A stretch of DNA of 6,389 nt from Alphaproteobacteria bacterium (GCA_018969935.1 JAGWXJ010000106.1:1-6389); one strand, 5' to 3'; shown: positions 1-5,257, numbered from the stretch's first letter. The notes: generated from the letters alone by a model not told the origin. Numbers and translations: made by a program.

Positions 1-246
1 CATGTGGCTGTAAAGCCATTCTAAAAGCCCAAACAGAATCCAGATTTAAATAAATAGTACATATTAAGTATTAGTATACTATTTTATTTACTGTTCTTGA
101 CTCTATTACTTATTTGCACTTTTTATACGGACTCCCGTGCTGCCTAGGGCGGTATCGTTTGGGTACCATTGGAAGTGCCACAGTTTTGCCCCAAGAATTA
201 GCGTGAAGCCCCTGCCATTTTTCTTACGATCTATTATACAAGGCCT
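1..246. other. AT-rich non-coding region upstream of mutM
   Basis: No convincing gene is visible here. The left part (about 20-125) is strongly AT-rich and contains a perfect 10-base palindrome, TAGTATACTA, at 72-81. Three GANTC sites are present (GAATC 36-40, GACTC 99-103, GACTC 130-134). A short hairpin, TGGCT-GTAA-AGCCA, lies at 5-18 and is not followed by a T-run, so it does not look like a terminator. The region probably carries the mutM promoter. It may also hold the control region of a gene lying to the left of the window, but that cannot be seen. Confidence 0.6.
97..126 (+). promoter_or_regulatory. candidate sigma-70-type promoter for mutM
   Basis: TTGACT at 97-102 (five of six matches to the -35 consensus) is followed after 18 bases by TTTTAT at 121-126 (four of six for the -10). 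It faces mutM and would give an untranslated leader of roughly 110 bases. The surrounding sequence is very AT-rich, so a chance match is possible. No better candidate is seen closer to the gene. Confidence 0.35.
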
Positions 247-1086
247 ATGCCAGAACTTCCTGAAGTTGAAACCGTACGAACAGGGCTTGAAAAAGCCCTT
301 ACAAACCGCCGCATAGAGCGCGTAGAACTGCGCAGAAACGGCCTTAGAAGCCCCTTTCAGCCGGACTTATCCACACGCCTTACGGGGGTTCGGATTCTGG
401 TTGTACGCAGGCGGGCCAAATACCTGCTTACAGACCTCGATAGCGCCGATGTGTGGCTGGCGCATCTGGGTATGTCGGGTAGTTTCAGGGTGATTGCAAA
501 GGGCAAGCCCTTCGAGCCGGAAACGCATGACCATGTGGTGCTGACACTCGATAACGGCGTTAGGCTTATTTACAACGATCCGCGACGCTTCGGGCAGATG
601 GAGATATTCGCGAAAGGCGCCGAGGCCGAATGGCCAGCCCTTTCCAAAATCGGGCCGGAGCCGCTGGACGACACTTTTGACGGGCCCATGCTGGCCCTGC
701 GCCTTAAAAACAAAAATACGCCTATCAAGGTTGCGCTGCTTGACCAGCAGGTGGTGGCTGGCATTGGCAATATATATGCATGCGAGGCGCTTTATATTGC
801 GGGTATAGACCCGCGCAAGGCTGCGCGCACCATCAAGGGCGAAAAGGCTGACAGGCTGGCAGCCGCCATAAAGCAGGTGTTGCGTACGGCGCTTGCATCG
901 GGCGGAAGCACCTTGCGTGACCACAGGCAGCTTGACGGGACGACCGGATATTTCCAGCATGCGTTTGCAGTCTACGACCACGCACAGGAGCCATGCGCAC
1001 AATGCACATGCGGCGGTAAAGCCACTGTACGAAGCGTAACACAAGCTGGCCGCACCACTTTTTTCTGCCCTGTCAAACAGAGATGA
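247..1086 (+). CDS. mutM: formamidopyrimidine/8-oxoguanine DNA glycosylase MutM (Fpg)
   Basis: This is a bifunctional base-excision-repair enzyme that removes 8-oxoguanine and formamidopyrimidines from DNA and cleaves the abasic site by beta,delta-elimination. The start is fixed by the catalytic N-terminus: Pro2 (Schiff-base nucleophile) and Glu3 in MPELPEVETVR. Other family landmarks are Lys58 in RRAKYLL, HLGMSG at 73-78, NDPRRFG at 110-116 (intercalation loop), GIGNIYACEAL at 172-182 and QAGRTTFFC at 266-274, whose Arg269 is the DNA-contacting zinc-finger arginine. The length of 279 aa is normal. The oddity is the C-terminal zinc finger: the expected fourth cysteine (CPxCQR) is Lys277 in CPVKQR, while an additional Cys255 follows the first pair as CAQCTC (C250, C253, C255). 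The ribosome-binding site is weak (AAGG at 240-243, very close to the ATG). rpsT and dnaA lie downstream on the same strand. Confidence 0.97.
   Translation: MPELPEVETVRTGLEKALTNRRIERVELRRNGLRSPFQPDLSTRLTGVRILVVRRRAKYLLTDLDSADVWLAHLGMSGSFRVIAKGKPFEPETHDHVVLTLDNGVRLIYNDPRRFGQMEIFAKGAEAEWPALSKIGPEPLDDTFDGPMLALRLKNKNTPIKVALLDQQVVAGIGNIYACEALYIAGIDPRKAARTIKGEKADRLAAAIKQVLRTALASGGSTLRDHRQLDGTTGYFQHAFAVYDHAQEPCAQCTCGGKATVRSVTQAGRTTFFCPVKQR
367..375 (+). promoter_or_regulatory. consensus DnaA box inside mutM
   Basis: TTATCCACA at 367-375 is an exact match to the strong DnaA-box consensus. It lies within the mutM coding sequence, in the same orientation as two one-mismatch boxes further downstream (1101-1109 and 1774-1782). 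The sequence match is certain. Binding of DnaA here is inference. Confidence 0.45.
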
Positions 1087-1100
1087 ATCGGCGTTTTCGA

Positions 1101-1109
1101 TTATCCCCA
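1101..1109 (+). promoter_or_regulatory. near-consensus DnaA box in the mutM-rpsT gap
   Basis: TTATCCCCA differs from TTATCCACA at one position. It lies just upstream of the -35 element of the rpsT promoter and in the same orientation as the other two boxes. Taken alone it would be weak. Confidence 0.25.
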
Positions 1110-1118
1110 TTCTTTTCC

Positions 1119-1146
1119 TTGACAGGGTGTGCATAGCTTGGCTAAT
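1119..1146 (+). promoter_or_regulatory. rpsT promoter
   Basis: A perfect -35 hexamer TTGACA at 1119-1124 is followed after 16 bases by GCTAAT at 1141-1146, which keeps the TAAT part of the -10 consensus. It lies in the 129-base gap between mutM and rpsT and points at rpsT. It would give a leader of about 60 bases. A strong dedicated promoter fits a ribosomal protein gene and suggests that rpsT does not depend on read-through from mutM. Confidence 0.65.
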
Positions 1147-1167
1147 TGTCGTGAACGAAATAACCAA

Positions 1168-1190
1168 GACAGCCCCCGAAACGGGCCGTC
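1168..1190 (+). promoter_or_regulatory. hairpin in the rpsT leader
   Basis: GACAGCCC (1168-1175) and GGGCCGTC (1183-1190) form an eight-position stem with one A-C mismatch around a seven-base loop. It is followed by A-rich sequence, not a T-run, so it is not a typical terminator. It lies between the predicted transcription start and the ribosome-binding purines (AGAGAAAG, 1204-1211). S20 synthesis is autoregulated at translation in enterobacteria. A similar role here is inference only. Confidence 0.3.
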
Positions 1191-1215
1191 AAATTGAAAA
1201 GACAGAGAAAGCCAC

Positions 1216-1482
1216 ATGGCAAACCACAAGTCATCCGAGAAGCGCATCCGCACTACGGCCCGCGTAACCGCCGCCAACACCGCGCGTCGCAACCGTATCC
1301 GTACCTTCGTTCGTAAAATTGAATCCGCTTGCACAGCCGGCGATGCCGCCGCTGCCGAAGCTGCTTTCAAAGCCGCCCGCCCTGAAATTGCCCGCGGCGT
1401 TTCCAAAGGCGTTCTGAACAAGAACGCAGCTGCCCGCAAGCTCTCACGCTTGTCGGCCCGCATCAAAGCCCTCAAGGCTTAA
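1216..1482 (+). CDS. rpsT: 30S ribosomal protein S20
   Basis: S20 is a small basic protein that binds 16S rRNA early in assembly of the small ribosomal subunit. The 88-aa product begins MANHKSSEKRIRTTAR, the standard S20 N-terminus. It is rich in Lys, Arg and Ala along its length, as expected for the three-helix S20 fold, and ends SRLSARIKALKA. Its length matches the usual 85-90 aa. The ATG is preceded by the purine-rich AGAGAAAG at 1204-1211 with good spacing. Upstream it has its own promoter and a leader hairpin. Downstream is a terminator-like hairpin, so it is probably transcribed alone. Its position between mutM and dnaA agrees with the common alphaproteobacterial order. Confidence 0.97.
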   Translation: MANHKSSEKRIRTTARVTAANTARRNRIRTFVRKIESACTAGDAAAAEAAFKAARPEIARGVSKGVLNKNAAARKLSRLSARIKALKA

Positions 1483-1495
1483 TTTACATTCGCCT

Positions 1496-1536
1496 GCGAC
1501 AGTCCGTCCCATGCACGGACTGCGCGCCCACTTTTC
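1496..1536 (+). terminator. probable terminator of rpsT
   Basis: CAGTCCGT (1500-1507) and ACGGACTG (1515-1522) form a perfect eight-base stem with a seven-base loop. The stem is extended by three G-C pairs (1496-1498 with 1523-1525) past a bulged A at 1499. The following T-tract is short and offset (CTTTTC at 1531-1536), so termination may be partial. It starts 14 bases after the rpsT stop codon. Confidence 0.55.
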
Positions 1537-1626
1537 TTCCTGTCAAGTATTCATTTTAAAGCTGCAAGTAATCGTTGCGGCTTTATTTCGCTGCGTAAAA
1601 TAATCATTGAGTCAGATTCTTTCTTT

Positions 1627-1641
1627 TTAAATTTTTTTTAA
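1627..1641 (+). promoter_or_regulatory. TTAA-N7-TTAA motif (CtrA-type binding site)
   Basis: TTAA-ATTTTTT-TTAA at 1627-1641 matches the full CtrA consensus of alphaproteobacteria exactly. A second copy with one mismatch, TTAA-GGTGCCT-TTAT, lies at 1674-1688. Both are upstream of dnaA and close to paired GANTC sites. The AT-rich background makes chance occurrence more likely than usual, so the assignment is tentative. Confidence 0.35.
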
Positions 1642-1773
1642 TGAAAGCGTCTTGCACAGGTTTTAGAAAAAGATTAAGGTGCCTTTATTCAAGACAGACA
1701 AACCTAGGATTTAAGCCACTTTGCGGGCGGATTCCTTTGTTTTTCTTAAAGTAGGGGATGGTGGGACAAAATG

Positions 1774-1782
1774 TTATCCACC
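1774..1782 (+). promoter_or_regulatory. near-consensus DnaA box upstream of dnaA
   Basis: TTATCCACC matches the DnaA-box consensus TTATCCACA at eight of nine positions and ends 39 bases before the dnaA start. A box in this place is typical of DnaA autoregulation. That role is inferred from its position. Confidence 0.45.
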
Positions 1783-1821
1783 GCTAAGTAATCGCAAAAA
1801 GGACCAAGGGGGATTCCTAAT

Positions 1822-3273
1822 ATGAGTAAGAAGTCCAACGCCAGCGCCGCAAAATCCGAACAAACACTACCCGCGGCTTCGACGGGCCTTGAGCGCCTGC
1901 GCACCGAACCGACACCCGAAATTCTGGCCGTTTGGGAATCCGTGCATGAATCCCTGCGCCAGGAATACGGCGAGGCCGTATTCCGTTCATGGCTTAAGCC
2001 CATGCAGCTGCAAGCCTTTTACCAAGGCACGCTTGAAGTATCCGTCCCTACCCGCTTCATGCGCGACTGGATCGGCAGCCACTACCATGACCGCATCGTT
2101 TCCATGTGCCGCGAAGCCAACGCCGACATCCAGCGCGTACAGATTGTCGTGCAGGTGCAAACGTTGCGCGACCCTGCCCCTGCAACGGGTGCCGCCGCCC
2201 TTGATGTAGCCCTTGGCCGTGCCAGCGCCGAAGGTGACATCTATTCCGAGCTTTCGTCGCCGCTTGACCCCCGTTTTACATTTGAAACGTTTGTTGTCGG
2301 CAAACCCAACGCATTTGCCGTTGCCGCCTGCCGCCGCGTTGTCGAAGCCGATGGCATGCCCTTCAACCCGCTTTACATTTATGGCGGTGTCGGCCTTGGC
2401 AAAACGCACCTGATGCACGCCATGGCCCACGCCCTGCGCGAGCGCCAGAACCGCAAAGTTGTTTATCTCTCGGCTGAAAAGTTCATGTACCAGTTTGTGC
2501 GTGCACTGCGCCGCCAAGACAGCATGAACTTCAAGGAGCAATTCCGTTCGGTTGACGTGCTGATGATTGACGATATCCAGTTCATCGCCGGCAAGGATTC
2601 CACGCAGGAAGAATTCTTCCACACCTTCAACGCCCTTGTTGACCAAGGCAAGCTTATCGTTATCTCCGGTGACCGTGCGCCGATGGACCTCGAAGGCCTT
2701 GACGAGCGCCTGCGTAGCCGCCTTGGCTGGGGCCTTGTTGCCGATATCAAACCTTCGACCTTTGACCTCCGCCTTGATGTCGTCAAGTCGAAAGCCGCGC
2801 TGATGAACGTTGAACTTCCGCAGGATGTCACGCACTTCCTTGCCGGTAAAATTACATCCAACATCCGCGAACTTGAAGGTGCACTCAACCGCCTTGCCGT
2901 CCACCGCGACATGACGAATGCCGCACTGACGCTGGATACCACGCAGGAAGTTCTTTCCGACGTGCTGCGTTCCTACGAACGCCGCATTACGATTGACGAA
3001 ATCCAGCGCAAAGTGGCCGAACACTACAACCTGCGCCTGACCGACATGCACTCGGCACGCCGCAGCCGCAACGTTGCACGCCCGCGCCAAGTGGCCATGT
3101 ATCTTTGCAAAAAACTGACCACGCGCTCGCTGCCCGAGATCGGCCGCAAATTCGGTGGCCGCGACCATACGACGGTGATGCACGCCGTCAAAAAGGTCGA
3201 GGAGCTGATGACCGAAGACACGCTTTTTGCCGATGAAGTGAACGGCGTCCGCCGTATCCTGAAAGGCGACTAA
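1822..3273 (+). CDS. dnaA: chromosomal replication initiator protein DnaA
   Basis: DnaA is an AAA+ ATPase that binds DnaA boxes, melts the replication origin and loads the DnaB helicase. The 483-aa product has an N-terminal tail of about 33 aa, domain I (about 34-112), a short linker (about 113-147), the AAA+ domain III (about 148-365) and the DNA-binding domain IV (about 385-483). Visible motifs are Walker A GGVGLGKT (188-195), Walker B DVLMIDD (245-251), sensor 1 around ISGDR (281-285), the arginine-finger box ERLRSRLGWGL (295-305), sensor 2 SNIRELEGAL (346-355, Arg349) and the DnaA signature GGRDHTTVMHA (445-455). All key residues look intact. The start is supported by AAGGGGGA eight bases upstream. 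The upstream DnaA box, GANTC sites and TTAA-N7-TTAA motif suggest autoregulation and cell-cycle control. A strong terminator follows, so dnaA appears not to be cotranscribed with dnaN. Confidence 0.98.
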   Translation: MSKKSNASAAKSEQTLPAASTGLERLRTEPTPEILAVWESVHESLRQEYGEAVFRSWLKPMQLQAFYQGTLEVSVPTRFMRDWIGSHYHDRIVSMCREANADIQRVQIVVQVQTLRDPAPATGAAALDVALGRASAEGDIYSELSSPLDPRFTFETFVVGKPNAFAVAACRRVVEADGMPFNPLYIYGGVGLGKTHLMHAMAHALRERQNRKVVYLSAEKFMYQFVRALRRQDSMNFKEQFRSVDVLMIDDIQFIAGKDSTQEEFFHTFNALVDQGKLIVISGDRAPMDLEGLDERLRSRLGWGLVADIKPSTFDLRLDVVKSKAALMNVELPQDVTHFLAGKITSNIRELEGALNRLAVHRDMTNAALTLDTTQEVLSDVLRSYERRITIDEIQRKVAEHYNLRLTDMHSARRSRNVARPRQVAMYLCKKLTTRSLPEIGRKFGGRDHTTVMHAVKKVEELMTEDTLFADEVNGVRRILKGD

Positions 3274-3302
3274 CAGGGCGATTTGAACAGGGACAGATAA
3301 CA

Positions 3303-3330
3303 AAAAAACCCGCCGTATGGCGGGTTTTTT
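3303..3330. terminator. bidirectional rho-independent terminator between dnaA and the clpP-like gene
   Basis: CCCGCC (3309-3314), loop GTAT and GGCGGG (3319-3324) form a perfect GC stem. It is flanked by an A-run (3302-3308) on the left and a T-run (3325-3330) on the right. Read on either strand it is a GC hairpin followed by U residues, so it can end both dnaA and the convergent minus-strand gene group. It lies 29 bases past the dnaA stop and just past the stop of the minus-strand gene (3336). Confidence 0.92.
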
Positions 3331-3335
3331 AATGG

Positions 3336-3917
3336 TTACGGGGCTGGTATCAGCCTGTCTATCAGCCCCCAGCGCTGTGCTTCCTCGAGGCCTATTTTGC
3401 GGTCATTGAGGCCAAAGTATGCAAGGGCGGCGCCGTAAGGAATGTTGGCTGCGGCATGCAGCATCATCGCAAAGCGGTGCCTGCTTTCAGCCAGATCCCG
3501 TGCGCTGGTGAAGGTAACAAGCTTGTTGCCTTCCTTACGATAGGGCGCGTGGGTCATGATATCGCAGGCCTGAAAGACAATGCGCTCGCCCTTTGTTTTC
3601 TGGTGCGTGATGAATAGTACGGCAGCCATGGATGAAGCCTGCCCGCCGCATACAATATCGACCTTGTTAGGGATAGCCGTAATTTTTTCACGGATCCTGA
3701 AACCTTCGTAGAGGTATCCGCCGCTGGAATTAAGCCATACGGTAATGGGGGCATCTTTATCTTTAGCGGAGAGGCTTTCAAGTTCGGCAATCACGCGGTT
3801 TGCGCTCGCGTTATTGATTTCACCGACCAGCCTTACCACACGGTTATCCTGCGCGCTGGCGGCTGCAGAAAACAGCATGGCGCAGGACAGGGTGATGGCA
3901 GCGGTTTTGGTACGCAT
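3336..3917 (-). CDS. exported ClpP-like serine peptidase
   Basis: The 193-aa protein has a ClpP/crotonase fold but starts with a signal peptide: a basic start (MRTK), a hydrophobic stretch (about 5-20) and a probable cleavage after ASA at 20-22. It is therefore predicted to act outside the cytoplasm. ClpP landmarks are RVVRLVGEI (26-34), WLNSSGG (61-67, oxyanion region, compare INSPGG in ClpP), GGQASSMAA (91-99, nucleophile Ser96), IMTHAP (120-125, His123) and NDRKIGLEEAQRWGLID (171-187, Asp172). The full Ser-His-Asp triad is present, with His-Asp spacing (49) as in ClpP. The mature chain of about 171 aa is short for ClpP. It is unlikely to be the housekeeping ClpP, which is cytosolic and works with ClpX/ClpA ATPases. 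Its partner and substrate are unknown. It is the last gene of the minus-strand group, 45 bases after the phosphatase gene. An AGG about 12 bases upstream is a weak ribosome-binding site, and the start rests mainly on the signal peptide. Confidence 0.85.
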   Translation of the reverse strand: MRTKTAAITLSCAMLFSAAASAQDNRVVRLVGEINNASANRVIAELESLSAKDKDAPITVWLNSSGGYLYEGFRIREKITAIPNKVDIVCGGQASSMAAVLFITHQKTKGERIVFQACDIMTHAPYRKEGNKLVTFTSARDLAESRHRFAMMLHAAANIPYGAALAYFGLNDRKIGLEEAQRWGLIDRLIPAP

Positions 3918-3962
3918 GATAAAAGCATACCTATTCGGGCAGGGTTACCAAGTCAAATAAAG

Positions 3963-4592
3963 CTAGGGTGTTTTTGGCTTCGGTCCGCGCTTTTGTGGCG
4001 TCAACTTGGGTAATTTCAAAGACTCCGGGTTTTTTTCGGCCCAACGGGCGCGGGATGCATTGGCTGCTGCACGATTGGCCGTAAATTGCGCATCGGCCTT
4101 TACGGCTTCTACCAATTCATTCCCTAGTCCCAATGCCGTATCAGCCAGTTCGATGATTTTGATATTCGGCGCCGGTTCGGGCCGCAAGGTTTTGAGGTGT
4201 GCGATACATTCCATGATGGATTTGTCACGATTGGCGGCCACCAGATAGGCCAGCGCCATGGCAACACTGCGTGATTTGCCCTGACGACAATGCACAACCA
4301 ACGGTCTTTTTGATCGTTTTTCGTGTTTTAGCAAGAACCTGAGCCCTGCCTTTACCATGCGTAAGGATGGGCCTTTGGGATGGTCCTCCTCCGTATCCCA
4401 GTAAACCTGAATACGTTGATCTACCCCTTCAATGCCTTCTTCAATCAGGCGCGGGGCTGCACCTTCCGATACGCGGCGGGCGCCCGGATGCTCGATAGAC
4501 AATACGGCGCACGGGTTGTTTTCACGCACCCATTCCACGACGTCGAGCGCCTCAAGGATCGTTATGCTTTTCACAGGGGTATTGTGTGCCAC
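3963..4592 (-). CDS. dual-specificity/tyrosine phosphatase-like protein
   Basis: The 209-aa cytosolic protein carries the cysteine-phosphatase P-loop CX5R as VVHCRQGKSRS (99-109), with nucleophile Cys102, Arg108 and a following Ser109. Such enzymes hydrolyse phosphotyrosine or related phosphomonoesters through a cysteinyl-phosphate intermediate. A general acid may be Asp66 or Asp70 in YWDTEEDHP (64-72). The segment LRPEPAPNIKIIELAD (136-151) matches the RPxxxPN element that follows the P-loop helix in bacterial relatives. The last 20 residues are basic and proline-rich (ending KRGPKPKTP) and look disordered. The start is GTG. An in-frame TAA lies three codons upstream, so it cannot be much longer. 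AAGAG lies only three bases before the GTG, and Val7 (also GTG) is an alternative start. It sits 30 bases after msrA and 45 before the ClpP-like gene, probably in one operon. The substrate is unknown. Confidence 0.8.
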   Translation of the reverse strand: MAHNTPVKSITILEALDVVEWVRENNPCAVLSIEHPGARRVSEGAAPRLIEEGIEGVDQRIQVYWDTEEDHPKGPSLRMVKAGLRFLLKHEKRSKRPLVVHCRQGKSRSVAMALAYLVAANRDKSIMECIAHLKTLRPEPAPNIKIIELADTALGLGNELVEAVKADAQFTANRAAANASRARWAEKNPESLKLPKLTPQKRGPKPKTP

Positions 4593-4622
4593 AAACTCTT
4601 AAGAATGGCCAAACACCCATAA

Positions 4623-5192
4623 CTATTTGTTTTGATACTGTTTTACCTTGTCGATTTTAGGCTGGGCTACCGCACGGATGTAGCCTTGCATCGGGTTCAG
4701 GGCGGCGTAGTTGTGGTGGTAACTTTCTGCCACGTAAAACGCATCCAGTTTTTCCACGGTTGTTGCTATGGGTGCATCAAACACGCGGGCCGCGTTTAAT
4801 TGGGCGATGTATTTTTCGGCAATCTCTTTTTGCAGGGCATCCTGATAAAAAATAGCCGAGCGGTATTGCGACCCGACATCATGGCCCTGCCTGTTTTTTT
4901 GCGTTGGGTCATGCGCCAGCCAGAAAAAGATTTTCAGGATGTCGCCGTATGACAGACGGGTAGTATCGTATGTAATTTCTATGACTTCGGCGTGGCCGGT
5001 CGTGCCCTCGCATACGGCTTTATAGTTTGCGGTGTCGGCGCTGCCGCCCGCATAGCCGGGCCTTACGGCAGTAACGCCACCTAGGGCCAGAAACGCACCT
5101 TCCGTACACCAGAAGCAGCCGCCCGCCAGAACAGCCGTGCCGGTTTGCGTGCTTGGGTTGAAGGCGGGGTTGGGGAAGGTATCGGCTATCAT
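4623..5192 (-). CDS. msrA: peptide-methionine (S)-S-oxide reductase MsrA
   Basis: MsrA reduces methionine-S-sulfoxide in proteins and free methionine back to methionine, using thioredoxin as the usual reductant. The 189-aa product shows the catalytic motif GGCFWCTEGAF (24-34) with nucleophile Cys26 and Glu31, then PGYAGG (45-50), TTGHAEVIEITYD (64-76), HDPTQKNRQGHDVGSQYRS (94-112) and SYHHNYAALNP (157-167). It has no signal peptide, so it is cytosolic. The usual recycling cysteine near the C-terminus (QGYC in many relatives) is Ile172 in QGYI, and no cysteine follows Cys61. Cys29 is the most obvious candidate for the resolving role. An AGGTAGG purine stretch lies just upstream of the ATG. It is the first gene of the minus-strand group and diverges from the alpha/beta hydrolase. 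Confidence 0.95.
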   Translation of the reverse strand: MIADTFPNPAFNPSTQTGTAVLAGGCFWCTEGAFLALGGVTAVRPGYAGGSADTANYKAVCEGTTGHAEVIEITYDTTRLSYGDILKIFFWLAHDPTQKNRQGHDVGSQYRSAIFYQDALQKEIAEKYIAQLNAARVFDAPIATTVEKLDAFYVAESYHHNYAALNPMQGYIRAVAQPKIDKVKQYQNK

Positions 5193-5257
5193 GCCTACCT
5201 ATATAGGGCGGTTCGGGAAATTTGCCTAACACGCCCCATATACCCTATAAGCTGCCC
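5193..5257. promoter_or_regulatory. divergent intergenic region with CCTATATAGG palindrome
   Basis: The gap between msrA (minus) and the hydrolase (plus) contains the 10-base palindrome CCTATATAGG at 5198-5207. Its TATATA core could serve as a -10 element in either direction or be part of an operator. No good -35 hexamer is seen for either side. If the hydrolase starts at the TTG at 5222, the gap is only 29 bases. Confidence 0.3.

Larger units (their letters stand above)
1483..1821 (+). promoter_or_regulatory. dnaA upstream control region (AT-rich, possible origin-like elements)
   Basis: This 339-base stretch holds no gene. After the rpsT terminator it becomes AT-rich (about 1545-1720). It contains four GANTC methylation-type sites (1609-1613, 1615-1619, 1730-1734, 1812-1816), a perfect TTAA-N7-TTAA CtrA-type motif (1627-1641), a one-mismatch copy (1674-1688) and a one-mismatch DnaA box (1774-1782). 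The dnaA ribosome-binding site AAGGGGGA lies at 1806-1813, eight bases before the ATG. No clear -35/-10 pair stands out. The layout suggests cell-cycle control of dnaA. With only one near-consensus DnaA box here, a full replication origin is not supported, though not excluded. Confidence 0.55.

Noticed and set aside
1..3. Minus-strand ATG at the left edge as the start of a divergent gene
   Set aside because: There is no ribosome-binding site upstream on that strand and no coding sequence inside the window to judge.
1..20. Possible tRNA-Tyr anticodon arm (CTGTAAA loop-like sequence in a short stem)
   Set aside because: The stem does not pair around a seven-base loop, and no T-arm or acceptor stem follows.
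367..1167. Minus-strand open frame opposite mutM
   Set aside because: It overlaps an intact mutM, has no recognisable motif and no supporting ribosome-binding site.
1483..1821. A complete replication origin (oriC)
   Set aside because: Only one near-consensus DnaA box is present in the gap. The AT-rich tract and other motifs fit dnaA regulation equally well.
1987..3303. Long minus-strand open frame (438 codons) opposite dnaA
   Set aside because: It is fully antisense to an intact dnaA. Its His/Val/Phe-rich composition is typical of a shadow frame and it has no recognisable domain.
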